NCBI RefSeq assembly: GCF_018294505.1
Contig: NC_057810.1
Span: forward strand, 707,559,859 to 707,623,858
From: Triticum aestivum
Lineage: Eukaryota > Streptophyta > Magnoliopsida > Poales > Poaceae
Length of the DNA stretch: 64,000 nucleotides
Reading direction: 5' to 3'
In this document: piece by piece, positions 31,451 to 44,125 of the stretch
Numbering within the stretch: position 1 is the first letter of the stretch
Layout: every line of letters starts with the position of its first letter
Position numbers and translations under genes: made by a program
The notes under the pieces: generated by a model
Seen by the model: the letters and a program-made list of their open reading frames with translations, nothing else
What the model was told of the DNA's origin: nothing
Database searches by the model: none

Positions 31451-33165
31451 TGTTGGAAATATGCCCTAGATGCAATAATAAAAGGATTATTATTATATTT
31501 CCTTGTTCATGATAATTGTCTTTTATTCATGCTATAATTGTATTATCCAGAAATCGTAATACACGTGTGAATACTTAGACCACAACATGTCCCTAGTGAG
31601 CCTCTAGTTGACTAGCTTGTTGATCAACAGATAGTCATGGTTTCCTGACTATGGACATTGGATGTCATTGATAACGGGATCACATCATTACGAGAATGAT
31701 GTGATGGACAAGAACAAATCCTAAGCATAGCACAAGATCGTATAGTTCGTTTTGCTAGAGCTTTTCCAATGTCAAGTATCTTTTCCTTAGACCATGAGAT
31801 CGTGTAACTCCCAGATACCGTAGGAGTGCTTTGGGTGTACCAAACGTCACAACATAACTGGGTGACTATAAAGGTGCACTGCAGGTATCTCTGAAAGTGT
31901 CTGTTGGGTTGACACGGATCGAGACTGGGATTTGTCACTCCGTATTACGGAGAGGTATCACTGGGCCCACTCAGTAGTGCATCATCATAATGAGCTCAAA
32001 GTGACCAAGTGTCTGGTCACGGGATCATGCATTACGGTATGAGTAAAGTGACTTGCCGGTAACGAGATTGAACGAGGTATTGGGATACCGACGATCGAAT
32101 CTCGGGCAAGTAACGTACCGATTGACAAAGGGAATTGTATACGGGGTTGCTTAAATCCTTGACATCGTGGTTCATCCGATGAGATCATCGAGGAGCATGT
32201 GGGAGCCAACATGGGTATCCAGATCCCATTGTTGGTTATTGACCGGAGAGCCGTCTCGGTCATGACTACATGTCTCCCGAACCCGTAGGGTCTACACACT
32301 TAAGGTTCGGTGACGCTAGGGTTGTATGAATATGAGTATGTAGCATACTGAAAGTTGTTCGGAGTCCCGGATGAGATCCCGGACGTCATGAGGAGTTCCG
32401 GAATGGTCTGGAGGTAAAGAATTATATATAGGAAGTGCTGTTTCGGCCATCGGGAAAGTTTCGGGGTCACCCGGTATTGTACCGGGACCACCGGAAGGGT
32501 CCCGGGGGTCCACCGGGTGGGGCCACCCATCCCGGAGGGCCCCTTGGGCTGAAGTGGGAGGGGAACCAGCCCCTAGTGGGCTGGTGAGCCCCCCCCTTGG
32601 CCCCCCCTGCGCCTAGGGTTGGAAACCCTAGGGTGGGGGGGGGCGCACCACTTGCCTTGGGGGGCACTCCACCACCCCCCTGGCCGCCGCCCCCTTGGGA
32701 GATTCCCATCTCCAGGGCCGGCGCCTCCCCCAGGGGGCCTATATAAAGGAGGGGGAGGGAGGGCAGCCGCACCCTGAGTCTTGGCGCCTCCCTCCCCCTG
32801 CTACACCTCTTCCTCCTCCCGCAGTTGCTTGGCGAAGCCCTGCCGGAGCCCTGCTGCATCCACCACCACGGCGTCGTGCTGCTGGATCTTCATCAACCTC
32901 TCCTTCCCCCTTGCTGGATCAAGACGGAGGAGACGTCACGCTGACCGTACGTGTGTTGAACACGGAGGTGCCGTCCGTTCGGCGCTAGGATCTCCGGTGA
33001 TAGGATCACGACGAGAACGACTCCCTCAACCCCGTTCTCTTGAACGCTTCCGCACGCGATCTACAAGGGTATGTAGATGCATCTCTCTCTCTCGTTGCTA
33101 GATGAACTCATAGATGGATCTTGGTGAACGTAGGAAAATTTTATTTTATGCAACGTTCCCCAACA
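31451..33165 (+). repeat. 5' LTR of element C
   Basis: 1715 bases. It has a TATA-like TATATAAAGGAGGG near 32741 followed by a GC-rich leader, and ends in GTAGGAAAATTTTATTTTAT plus GCAACGTTCCCCAACA. Small ORFs in it are shared with the 3' LTR and are not genes. Confidence 0.95.
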
Positions 33166-34445
33166 GTGGCATCATGAGCTAGGTCTATGCGTAGTTCTCT
33201 ATTGCACGAGTAGAACACAAATCTGTTGTGGGCGTAGATCTTGTCAACTTGCTTGCCACTACTAGTCTTTTCTTGCTTCAGCGGTATTGTGGGATGAAGC
33301 GGCCCGGACCGACCTTACACGTACGCTTACATGAGACAGGTTCCACCGACTGACATGCACTAGTTGCATAAGGTGGCTAGCGGGTGTCTGTCTCTCCTAC
33401 TTTAGTTGGAGCGGATTCGATGAAAAGGGTCCTTATGAAGGGTAAATAGAAGTTAACAAAAATCACGTTGTGGTTATTCATAGGTAAGAAAAGGTTCTTG
33501 CTAGAACCCAATTGCAGCCACGTAAGAGATGCAACAACAATTAGAGGATGTCTAACTTGTTTTTGCAGCACTAGTTGCATATGGCCAGAAGTTGTGATGA
33601 ATGATGAATGATATATTGTGATGTATGAGATCATGTTCTTGTAATAGGAATCACGACTTGCATGTCGATGAGTATGACAACCGGCAGGAGCCATAGGAGT
33701 TGTCTTAATTATTGTATGACCTGCGTGTCAATGATTTAACGCCATGTAATTACTTTACTTTATTGCTAAACCGTTAGCTATAGTAGTAGAAGTAATAGTT
33801 GGCGAGCAACTTCATGGAGGCACGATGATGGAGATCATGGTGTCATGCCGGTGACGAAGATGATCATGGAGCCCCGAAGATGGAGATCGAAGGAGCTATA
33901 TGATATTGGCCATATCATGTCACTACTTTATATAATTGCATGTGATGTTTATTATGTCTTATGCATCTTGTTTACTTAGAACGGCGGTAGTAAATAAGAT
34001 GATCCCTTATAATAATTTCAAGAAAGTGTTCCCCCTAACTGTGCATCGTTGCTAAAGTTCGTCGTTTCGAAGCACCACGTGATGATCGGGTGTGATAGAT
34101 CCTTACGTTCACATACAACGGGTGTAAGACAGTTTTACACATGCAAAACACTTAGGGTTAACTTGACGAGGCTAGCATGTACAGACATGGCCTCGGAACA
34201 CAAGAGACCGAAAGGTCAAACATAAGTCCTATGGAAGATACGATCAACATGGAGATGTTCACCGATGATGACTAGTCCGTCTCATGTGATGATCGGACAC
34301 GGCCTAGTCGACTCGGATCGTGTAACACTTAGATGACTAGAGGGATGTCAAATCTGAGTGGGAGTTCATTAAATAATTTGATTAGATGAACTTAATTATC
34401 ATGAACTTAGTCTAAAATCTTTGCAAAATATGTCTTGTAGATCAA
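33166..34445 (+). other. Untranslated leader of element C with degenerate initiator-Met PBS
   Basis: 33167-33179 (TGGCATCATGAGC) occupies the PBS position and is a changed form of the TGGTATCAGAGC used by BARE/WIS elements with initiator tRNA-Met. The 1.28-kb leader has no long ORF, as usual for this family. Confidence 0.75.
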
Positions 34446-35387
34446 ATGGCCAACGCTCATGTCAATATGAACTTCAACGCGTTCCTAGAGAAAACCAAGC
34501 TGAAAGATGATGGCAGCTACTATTCGGACTGGGTCCAGAACCTGAGGATCATCGTCATAGCAGCCAAGAAAGCATATGTCCTAGAAGGACCGCTAGGTGA
34601 AGCACCCATCCCAGAGAACCAAGACGTTATGAACGCTTGGCAGTCACGTGCTGATGATTACTCCCTCGTTCAGTGCGGCATGCTTTATAGCTTAGAATCG
34701 GGGCTCCAAAATCGTTTTGAGCAACACGAAGCATATGAGATGTTCGAGGAGCTGAAAATGGTTTTTCAAGCTCATGTCCTGGTCGAGAGATATGAAGTCT
34801 CCGACAAGTTCTATAGTTGTAAGATGGAGGAAAATAGTTCTGTCAGTGAGCACATACTCAAAATGTCTGGGTTGCACAACCGCCTGTCCCATCTGGACAT
34901 TAACCTCCCGGACGAGGTGGTCATTGACAGAATCCTTCAGTCGCTCCCACCGAGCTACAAGAGCTTTGTGGTGAACTACAATATACAGGGGATGGTGAAG
35001 ACCATTTCTGAAGTACTCTCAATGCTGAAGTCAGCAGAGGTTGAAATCAAGAAAGAACATCAAGTGTTGATGGTCAATAAAACCACTAAGTTCAAGAAGG
35101 GCAAGGGTAAGAAGAACTTCAAGAAGGACGGAGAAGATGTTGCCGCGTCCGACAAGCCAGTTGCCGGAAAGAAGTCAAAGAATGGACCCAAGCCTGAGAC
35201 TGAGTGCTTTTATTGCAAAGGGAAGGGTCACTGGAAGCGGAACTGCCCCAAATACTTAGCGGACAAGAAGGCCGGCAACACTAAAGGTATATGTGATATA
35301 CATGTAATTGATGTGTACCTTACCAGTACTCGTAGTAACTCCTTGGTATTTGATACCAGTGCCGTTGCTCACATTTGTAACTCATAG
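34446..35387 (+). pseudogene. Copia gag and start of protease (element C)
   Basis: 313 codons. Residues 1-200 are the Copia gag core (including LRIIVIAAKKAYVLEGPLGE and LQSLPPSYKSFVVNYN). A lysine-rich stretch is followed by a CX2CX4HX4C zinc knuckle, CFYCKGKGHWKRNC. The frame reaches the protease active site as DTSAVAHIC (family form DTG or DSG) and then hits TAG at 35385. Downstream pol lies in the same frame, so a single nonsense change splits a gag-pol polyprotein. The altered Gly of the active site would also weaken the protease. Confidence 0.9.
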
Positions 35388-37052
35388 CAGGAGCTGCGGA
35401 ATAAGCGGAGACTGGCAAAGGACAAGGTGACGATGCGCGTCGGGAATGGTTCCAAGGTCAATGTGATCGCCGTCGGCACGCTACCTCTACATTTACCCAC
35501 GGGATTAGTTATGAACCTCAATAATTGTTATTTAGTTCCAAGTTTGAGCATGAACATTGTATCTGGATCTCGTTTAATACGAGATGGCTACTCATTTAAA
35601 TCCGAGAATAATGGTTGTTCTATTTATATGAGAGATATGTTTTATGGTCATGCCCCGATGGTCAATGGTTTATTCTTAATGAATCTCGAACGTAATGTTA
35701 CACATATTCATAGTGTGAATACCAAAAAATGTAAAGTTGATAACGATAGTCCCACATACTTGTGGCACTGCCGCCTTGGTCACATTGGTCTCAAGCGCAT
35801 GAAGAAGCTCAATGCTGATGGACTTTTAGAGTCTCTAGATTATGAATCATTTGACACATGCGAACCATGCCTCATGGGCAAGATGACCAAGACTCCTTTC
35901 TCCGGAACAATGGAGCGAGCAACCAACTTATTGGAAATCATACATACCGATGTGTGCGGTCCAATGAGCGTTGAGGATCGCGGAGGATATCATTATGTTC
36001 TCACTCTCACTGATGACTTGAGTAGATATGGGTATGTCTACTTGATGAAACACAAGTCTGAGACCTTTGAAAAGTTCAAGGAATTTCAGAATGAGGTAGA
36101 GAATCAACGTGAACAAAATATAAAATTCTTACGATCAGATCGTGGAGGAGAATATTTAAGTCATGAATTTGGTACACACTTAAGGAAATGTGGAATCGTT
36201 TCACAACTCACGCCGCCTGGAACACCTCAGCGTAACGGTGTGTCCGAACGTCGTAATCGCACTCTATTGGATATGGTGCGATCTATGATGTCTCTTACCG
36301 ATTTACCGCTATCATTATGGGGATACGCTCTAGAGACATCTACATTCACTTTAAATAGGGCACCGTCTAAATCCGTTGAGACGACACCGTATGAAGTATG
36401 GTTTGGGAAGAAACCTAAGCTGTCGTTTCTAAAAGTTTGGGGATGCGATGCTTATGTCAAGAAACTTCAACCTGAAAAGCTCGAACCCAAGTCGGAAAAA
36501 TGCGTCTTCATAGGATACCCCAAGGAAACCATTGGGTATACCTTCTACCTTAGATCCGAAGGCAAGATCTTTGTTGCCAAGAACGGATCCTTTCTGGAAA
36601 AGGAATTTCTCTCGAAAGGAGTAAGTGGGAGGAAAGTAGAACTCGATGAAGTACTACCTCTTGAACCAGAAAGTAGTGCAGCTCAGGAAAGTGTTCCTGT
36701 GGTGCCTACACCGACTGTAGAGGAAATTAATGATGATCAAGGTACTTCGGATCAAGTTGCTACTGAACTTCGTAGGTCCACAAGGACACGCTCCACACCA
36801 GAGTGGTATGGCAACCCTGTCCTGGAAATCATGTTGTTAGACAATGGTGAACTTTCGAACTATGAAGAAGTGATGGCGGGCCCAGATTCCAACAAATGGC
36901 TAGAAGCCATGCAATCCGAGATAGAATCCATGTATGAAAACAAAGTATGGACTTTGACAGACTTGCCCGATGATTGGCGAGCGATAGAAAACAAATGGAT
37001 CTTTAAGAAGAAGACGGACGTGGATTGTAATGTTACCATCTATAAAGCTTGA
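35388..37052 (+). pseudogene. Copia protease C-terminus, integrase and RT N-terminus (element C)
   Basis: Same frame as gag, interrupted only by the TAG at 35385, and ending at a TGA at 37050. It has the integrase HHCC zinc region (WHCRLGHIGL ... CEPCLMGK) and the catalytic D-D-E core (IIHTDVCGP, FLRSDRGGEY, GVSERRNRTLLDMVRS). A linker rich in S, E and P leads to the RT entry WLEAMQSEIESMYENKVWTL. The TGA falls just before LVAKGYRQ, probably a CGA change. Confidence 0.92.
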
Positions 37053-38383
37053 CTTGTCGCTAAGGGTTATCGGCAAGTTCAAGGGGTTGACTACGATGAG
37101 ACTTTCTCTCCCGTAGCGAAGCTTAAGTCCGTCCGAATCATGTTAGCAATTGCCGCATACTATGATTATGATATGGCAGATGGACGTCAAAACGGCATTC
37201 GGTTATCTTAAGGAAGAGCTGTATATGATGTAGCCGGAAGGTTTTGTCGATCCTAAGAATGCTAACAAAGTATGCAAGCTCCAGCGATCCATTTATGGGC
37301 TGGTGCAAGCATCTCGGAGTTGGAACATTCGCTTTGATGAGATGATCAAAGCGTTTGGGTTTATGCAGACTTATGGAGAAGCCTGCGTTTGCAAGAAAGT
37401 GAGTGGGAGCTCTGTAGCATTTCTCATATTATATGTAGATGACATACTTTTGATAATTCTTGGACATCATTAAGGCCTACTTGAATAAGCGTTTTTCAAT
37501 GAAGGACCTTGGAGAAGCTGCTTACATATTAGACATCAAGATCTATAGGGATAGATCGAGATGCCTCATAGGTCTTTCACAAAGCACATACCTTGATAAG
37601 ATTTTGAAGAAGTTCAAAATGGATCAGTCCAAGAAAGGGTTCTTGCATGTATTGCAAGGTGTGAGATTGAGCTCGGCTCAATGCCCGACCACGGCAAAAG
37701 ATAAAGAAGAGATGAGTGTCATAGGATCTATTATGTATGCCATGCTGTGTACCAGACCTGATGTAAACCTTGTCGTAAGTTTGGTAGGAAGGTACCAAAG
37801 TAATCCCGGCAAGGAACACTGGACAGCGGTCAAGAATATCGTTAAGTACCTGAAAAGGACAAAGGACATGTTTCTCGTCTATGGAGGTGACGAAGAGCTC
37901 GTCGTAAAGGGTTACGTCGACGCTAGCTTCGACATAGATCTGGATGACTCTAACTCACAAACTGGATACGTGTATATGTTGAATCGTAGAGCAGTAAGCT
38001 GGTGCAATTGCAAGCAGAGCGTCGTGGCGGGATCTACATGTGAAGCGGAGTACATGGCAGCCTCGGAGGCAGCACATGAAGCAATATGGATGAAGGAGTT
38101 CATCACCGACCTAGGAGTCATACCCAATGCGTCGGTGCCAATCACTCTCTTCTGTGACAACACTGGAGCTATTGCCCTTGCCAAGGAGCCCAGGTTTCAC
38201 AAGAAGACCAGGCACATCAAGCGTCGTTTCAACTCCATCCATGAAAATGTTCAACATGGAGACATAGATATTTGCAAAGTACACACGGATCTGAATGTCG
38301 CAGATCCGTTGACTAAACCTCTTCCGCGCGCAAAACATGATCAACACCAGAACTCTATGGGTGTTCGATTCATCACAATGTAA
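37053..38383 (+). pseudogene. Copia RT core and RNase H (element C)
   Basis: After the TGA, the RT continues (LVAKGYRQVQGVDYDETFSP), shifts frame near 37180, has a TAG near 37231, and reaches the catalytic YVDD at 37432-37443. It shifts again near 37450 into the 307-codon frame 37460-38383. That frame holds the RT thumb (SMKDLGEAAYILDIKIYRD) and the RNase H (GYVDASFD, STCEAEYMAASEA, FCDNTGAIALA). Two frameshifts plus stops make it inactive. Confidence 0.9.
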
Positions 38384-38415
38384 CTAGATTATTGACTCTA
38401 GTGCAAGTGGGAGAC

Positions 38416-40074
38416 TGTTGGAAATATGCCCTAGATGCAATAATAAAAGGATTATTATTATATTTCCTTGTTCATGATAATTGTCTTTTATTCATGCTAT
38501 AATTGTATTATCCGGAAATCGTAATACACGTGTGAATACTTAGACCACAACATGTCCCTAGTGAGCCTCTAGTTGACTAGCTCGTTGATCAACAGATAGT
38601 CATGGTTTCCTGACTATGGACATTGGATGTCATTGATAACGGGATCACATCATTAGGAGAATGATGTGATGGACAAGACCCAATCCTAAGCATAGCACAA
38701 GATCGTATAGTTTGTTTTGCTAGAGCTTTTCCAATGTCAAGTATCTTTTCCTTAGACCATGAGATCGTGTAACTCCCGGATACCGTAGGAGTGCTTTGGG
38801 TGTACCAGACGTCACAACGTAACTGGATGACTATAAAGGTGCACTACAGGTATCTCCGAAAGTGTCTGTTGGGTTGACACAGATCGAGACTGGGATTTGT
38901 CACTCCGTATTACGGAGAGGTATCATTGGGCCCACTCGGTAGTGCATCATCATAATGAGCTCAAAGTGACAAAGTGTCTGGTCACGGGATCATGCATTAC
39001 GGTACGAGTAAAGTGACTTGCCGGTAACGAGATTGAACGAGGTATTGGGATACCGACGATCGAATCTCGGGCAAGTAACGTACCGATTGACAAAGGGAAT
39101 TGTATACGGGGTTGCTTAAATCCTCGACATCGTGGTTCATCCGATGAGATCATCGAGGAGCATGTGGGAGCCAACATGGGTATCCAGATCCCATTGTTGG
39201 TTATTGACCGGAGAGCCGTCTCGGTCATGACTACATGTGTCCCGAACCCGTAGGGTCTACACACTTAAGGTTCGGTGACGCTAGGGTTGTATGAATATGA
39301 GTATGTAGCATACCGAAAGTTTTTCAGAGTCTAGGAAGTGATGTTTCGGCCATCGGGAAAGTTTTGGGGTCACCCGGTATTGTACCGGGACCACCGGAAG
39401 GGTCCCCGGGGTCCACCGGGTGGGGCCACCTATCCCGGAGGGCCCCGTGAGCTGAAGTGGGAGGGAACCAGCCCCTAGTGGGCTGGTGCGCCCCCCCCCC
39501 CTTGGCCCCCCCCTGCGCCTAGGGTTGGAAACCTTAGGGTGGGGGGGCGCACCACTTGCCTTGGGGGGCACTCCACCCCCCTGGTCGCCGCCCCCTTGGG
39601 AGATTCCCATCTCCAGGGCCGGTCCCCCCCCAGGGGGCCTATATAAAGGAGGGGGGAGGGAGGGCAGCCGCACCCTGAGTCTTGGAGCCTCCCTCCCCCT
39701 GCTACACCTCTTCCTCCTCCCGCAGTTGCTTGGCGAAGCCCTGCCGGAGCCCTGCTGCATCCACCACCACGCTGTCGTGCTGCTGGATCTTCATCAACCT
39801 CTCCTTCCCCCTTGCTGGATCAAGACGGATGAGACGTCACGCTGACCGTACGTGTGTTGAACGCGGAGGTGCCGTCCGTTCGGCGCTAGGATCTCCGGTG
39901 ATAGGATCACGTCGAGAACGCCTCCCTCAACCCCATTCTCTTGAACGCTTCCGCACGTGATCTACAAGGGTATGTAGATGCATCTCTCTCTCTCTCTCTC
40001 TCGTTGCTAGATGAACTCATAGATGGATCTTGGTGAACGTAGGAAAATTTTATTTTATGCAACGTTCCCCAACA
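38416..40074 (+). repeat. 3' LTR of element C
   Basis: 1659 bases, preceded by the polypurine tract AAGTGGGAGAC (38405-38415). Against the 5' LTR it lacks 62 bases after GAGTC (the block holding CCGGATGAGATCCCGGACGT). It also has a longer CT run near 39985. Confidence 0.95.
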
Positions 40075-40577
40075 GATTCCCCCTCTGGCGGAGCGCCGGC
40101 GAAGGCTCCAAGATGGGATCTCGCGGATACAGAAGGTTGCGGTGGTGGAAATAGTTTTCGTGGTGCTTCTCGATGTTTTCAGGGTACATGGATATATACA
40201 TAGGAGGAAGAAGTAGGTCGGTTGAGACATAAGGGGCCCACGAGGGTGGGGGGCGCGCCCACCCCCTTAGGGCGCGCCGGGCACCCTCGTGGCCTCCTCG
40301 TTTGCTGCTTGACGTCCACTCCAAGTCTCCTAGATTGCGTTTGTTCCAAAAAGATCACTCCTGAAGGTTTCATTCCGTTTGGACTCCGTTTGATATTCCT
40401 TTTCTTCGAAACACTGAAATAGGGAAAAAACAGCAATTCAGGCTGGGCCTTCGGTTAGTAGGTTAGTCCCAAAAATGATATAAAAGTGTAAAGTAAATCC
40501 CATAAACATCCAAAACGAGTAATATAATAGCATGGAACAATCAAAAATTATAGATACGTTGGAGACGTATCACTTGT

Positions 40578-41712
40578 CCTCAAGCAATTCAGTTGACAAA
40601 CTAAAAGTGATAAAGAAACACTTTTACAAACTCTTTTTGTTCTTGTTATTGTAAATATGCTTTACTAATGCTCAAGTTTTCAGCAAGGATTATGAACTAA
40701 CCATATTCATGATGACATTTAGGTCTCACATTTACTCATACCAATGGAATAACCAACTAGCGAGCAATAATAAGATATCTCGGATGCCAACAATTTGTCA
40801 AAACAATCATGATATAATATGATAACATGATATCTCGCTAGCCCTCTCTGAGACCACAAAACATAAATGCAGAGCACCTCTAAAGTTCAAGCAGCGACTA
40901 CACATTATAATTCATGGTACAAAAGATCCAATCATGTCACACTCAACATTAACAATACTCGATGCGTAAGATTGACAATAGTGCTCCCCAACTGGTGCTT
41001 AAATGAGAGGGCGATGACTCAACAATTAATGTAAAATAACATGAAAGTAAATAGATAGGCTCTTTGTAGAGGGAAGTAGGGATTTGCAGAGGTGCCAGAG
41101 ATCGAAGCTTAAAATAGAGATGAATATAATTTTGGGAGGTGCCTTTCCTTTTGACATCATGACCGAGAGTTTTCAATATCTTCCATGCTAAACAAATTAG
41201 CGGCGGTTCCCAAGCGGAAAAAGTAATGTTTACTCCCCCTCCACCAACAAACACAAGCTATGACTAGCTGAATCCTCGGGTGCCCTCCGTACTAACAACT
41301 TTCCGAAGGAGTTCATCTCATTATTTTGCCATTTGATCATTGGACTCCCGATTACCAGCCCCTCTCGTGTAAGGGCAAGTGAATAAAAACTCATCATGAT
41401 AATAACTCGCTTAGCATGGAAGATAATGACCGCCCCTGTCTCTTCATGAGCGATACGGGCACACAAAATAGATGTTTATTTGAATGTTTAGAGGTGGCAC
41501 ATGCAAATTTACTTGGAACGGCAAGGTAATATCGCATACGGGTAGATATAGTGGACTCATCTGGAACAACTTTTGGTTTAAAGATTTGGATGCACAAGCA
41601 GTATTCCCACTTAGTACAGGAGAAGGCTAGCAAATAGATTGAGAAGCGACCGTCTAGAGAGCAAAAACGGTCATAAACAGGCATTGAGAATAACTAACAT
41701 TAAATACGAGCA
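40578..41712 (-). other. Internal 3' region of element A
   Basis: Continues from 24647 if B is removed: TTGTCCTCAAGCAATTCAGT after the PPT side. It has no ORF with a domain and is typical of the long 3' untranslated part of these Gypsy elements. Confidence 0.6.
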
Positions 41713-43167
41713 TGATACGTCCATTTTGCATCAGGCTTTTATATCAATATTTATTGCATTATGGGCTGTTATTACACATTATATCTCAATACTTATGGCT
41801 ATTCTCTCTTATTTTATAAGGTTTACCATGAAGAGGGGGAATGCCGGCAGCTGGAATTCTGGCTGGAAAAGGAGCAAATATTGGAAACCTATTATGCACA
41901 GCTCCAAAAATCTTGAAACTCCATGAAACTTATTTTTGGAATTACTAAGAATTATTGAGCGGAAGAAACACCAGAGGGGGCCCACACACTGGCCAGGAGG
42001 GTGGGGGGCGCCCACCCCTACTGGGCGCGCCCCTGTCTCCTGGGCCCCCTGGTGGCCCTCCGGTATCCATCTTCTGCTATATTAAGGCTTTTACCCTGGA
42101 AAAAATCGTGGGCAAGCTTACGGGACGAAAAAAATCTAGAGCTCCAGCAGAGCTGTTCTGCTGGGGAAACTTCCCTTCGGGAGGGGGAAATCATCACCAT
42201 CGTCATAACCAACGATCCTCTCATCAGGAGGGGGTCAATCTCCATCAGCATCTTCACCAGCACCATCTCCTCTCAAAACCCTAGTTCATCTCTTGTATCC
42301 AATCTTGTATCAAAACCCCAAATTGGTACCTGTGGGTTGCTAGTAGTGTTGATTACTCCTTGTAGTTGATGCTAATTGGTTCACTTGGTGGAAGATCATA
42401 TGTTCAAATCCTTAATGCATATTATTACTCGTCTTATTATGAACATGAATATGCTTTGTGAGTAGTTACGTTTGTTCCTGAGGACATGGGTGAAGTCTTG
42501 CTATTAGTAGTCATGTGAATTTGGTATTCGTTCGATATTTTGATGAGATGTATGTTGTCTTTCCTCTAGTGGTGTTATGTGAACGTCGACTACATGACAC
42601 TTCACCATTATGGGCCTAGAGGAAGGCATTGGGAAGTAATAAGTAGATGATGGGTTGCTAGAGTGACAGAAGCTTAACCCCTAGTTTATGCGTTGCTTCG
42701 TTAGGGGCTGACTTGGATCCATATGTTTAATGTTGTGGTTAGGTTTACCTTAATACTTCTTTTGTGGTTGCGGATGCTTGCAATAGGGGTTAATCATAAG
42801 TGGGATGCTTGTCCAAGTAAGGGAAGTACCCAAGCACCGGTCCACGAATCATATGAGCGTGATGAAAACTACCTTGACGATAATTCCCATGTGTCCTCGG
42901 GAGCTCTTTTCTCATTATAAGAAACTGTCCAGGCTTGTCGTTTGCTACAAAAAGGATTGGGACACCTTGCTGCACTTTATTTACTTTCATTGCTTGTTAC
43001 TCGTTACAATTTATATTATCACAACACTATATGTTACCTATAATTTCAGCACTTGCAGAGAAAACCTTACTGAAAACCACTTATCATTTCCTTCTGCTCT
43101 TCGTTGGGTTCGACACTCTTACTTATCGAAAGGAATACGATAGATACCCTACACTTGTGGGTCATCA
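41713..43167 (+). repeat. 5' LTR of element D
   Basis: 1455 bases. It lacks two blocks that the 3' LTR has: about 37 bases around AACTTCGCCGCCACAAGGCG, and about 35 bases (ACATATCAAATTATCAAAGT...) near 42846. It also lacks the MITE. Confidence 0.92.
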
Positions 43168-43178
43168 AGACTCTTTTC

Positions 43179-43196
43179 TGGCGCCGTTGCCGGGGA
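43179..43196 (+). other. Primer-binding site of element D (tRNA-Asp)
   Basis: TGGCGCCGTTGCCGGGGA lies 11 bases after the LTR end. It is an exact complement of the expected tRNA-Asp 3' end including CCA. Confidence 0.85.
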
Positions 43197-43258
43197 GCGT
43201 AGCGCTCTTGGTGAGTGGAACTTGGTAAGGAAACATTTATATAGTGTGCTGAATTTTT

Positions 43259-44125
43259 TTGTTACTTATCACTATGGAAACTAATCCTTTGAGGGGCTTG
43301 TTCAGGGTATCTTCACCCCGACCAGAAGAGCAAAGAGTTGCTCCTCAACCTACTGAACCTATTGAAAATATTTACCTTGAGATTCCTTCGGGTATGATAG
43401 AGAAACTGCTAGCTAATCCATTTGCAGGAGATGGAACATTGCATCCGGATTTACACCTTATCTTTGTGGATGAAGTTTGTGGATTATTTAAGCTTGCAGG
43501 TATTCCCGATGATGTTGTCAAAAGGAAGGTCTTCCCTCTATCTTTGAAGGGAGATGTATTGACATGGTATAGGCTATGTGATGATACGAGATCTTGGAAT
43601 TATAAGCAATTGAAGTTGGAATTTCACCAGAAGTTCTATCCTATGCATCTTGTTCATCGTGATCGTAATTACATATATAATTTCTGGCCTCGCAAAGGAG
43701 AAAGCATCGCTCAAGCTTGGGGGAGGCTTAAGTCAATGTTATATTCATGCCCCAATCATGAGCTCTGCAGAGAAATGATTATTCAAAATTTTTATGCTCG
43801 GCTTTCTCTAAATGATCGCAACATGCTCGATACTTCCTGTGTTGGTTCTTATATGCTGAAGACTATTGAATTTAAATGGGACTTATTGGAAAGAATTAAA
43901 CGCAACTCTAAAGATTGGGGTTCCGATGATGGTAAGGAGTCAGGTATGACACCTAAGTTTGATTGTGTTAAATCTTTTATGGATACCGATGCTTTTCGTG
44001 GATTTAGCACTAAATATGGACTTGACTCTGAGATAGTAGCTTCTTTTTGTGAATCTTTTGCTACTCGCATTGATCTCCCTAAGGAGAAGTGGTTTAAATA
44101 TAATCCTCCCGTTGAAGTAAAGTAG
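43259..44125 (+). pseudogene. Gypsy gag (element D)
   Basis: 288 codons; the likely start is METNPLRGLF at 43274. Residues 50-190 match the Ty3/Gypsy gag core: FAGDGTLHPDLHL, KVFPLSLKGDVLTWYRLCDD, KLEFHQKFYPMHLVHRDRNY, WGRLKSMLYSCPNHELCREM. It stops at TAG 44123 after a one-base shift relative to the following protease frame. No zinc knuckle is visible. Confidence 0.85.

Larger units (their letters stand above)
31451..40074 (+). mobile_element. Element C: Copia retrotransposon, BARE/WIS/Angela type, inactive
   Basis: 8.62 kb with LTRs 31451-33165 and 38416-40074, both starting TGTTGGAAATATGCCC and ending CCCAACA, and perfect target duplication GATTC (31446-31450, 40075-40079). Internal order is PBS, 1.3-kb leader, gag, protease, integrase, RT, RNase H, as in all Copia elements. 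Three in-frame stops and at least two frameshifts disable it. The 3' LTR lacks a 62-base block present in the 5' LTR. It sits inside the 5' LTR of B, so it is younger than B. Confidence 0.95.
24653..40572 (-). mobile_element. Element B: Ty3/Gypsy retrotransposon, non-autonomous, with nested Copia
   Basis: Minus-oriented. The 5' LTR (30367-40572, interrupted by C) starts TGATACGTCTCCAACG; the 3' LTR is 24653-26225. Target duplication CTTGT is perfect on both sides. The PBS at 30338-30355 matches tRNA-Asp with one change (TGTCGGGGA). The PPT next to the 3' LTR reads AATTAAGCTTGGGGATGCT. The internal region is 4.1 kb, with a gag-like coiled-coil ORF and a protease fragment but no RT or integrase, so it would need enzymes from a relative. 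About 14 mismatches separate the LTRs in their first 375 aligned bases. The LTR resembles Sabrina/WHAM-type elements (name from memory). Confidence 0.88.
30367..40572 (-). repeat. 5' LTR of element B, split by Copia C
   Basis: Pieces 30367-31450 and 40080-40572 (the copy of GATTC at 40075-40079 is the target duplication of C) rejoin to a 1577-base LTR collinear with 24653-26225. Confidence 0.9.

Noticed and set aside
32467..32859. Minus-strand ORF rich in Gly and Pro
   Set aside because: It lies in the GC-rich part of element C's LTR and recurs in the other LTR at 39281-39760.
43179..43196. tRNA gene fragment matching tRNA-Asp
   Set aside because: Only the 18-base primer-binding site is present, 11 bases from an LTR end; there is no tRNA fold.
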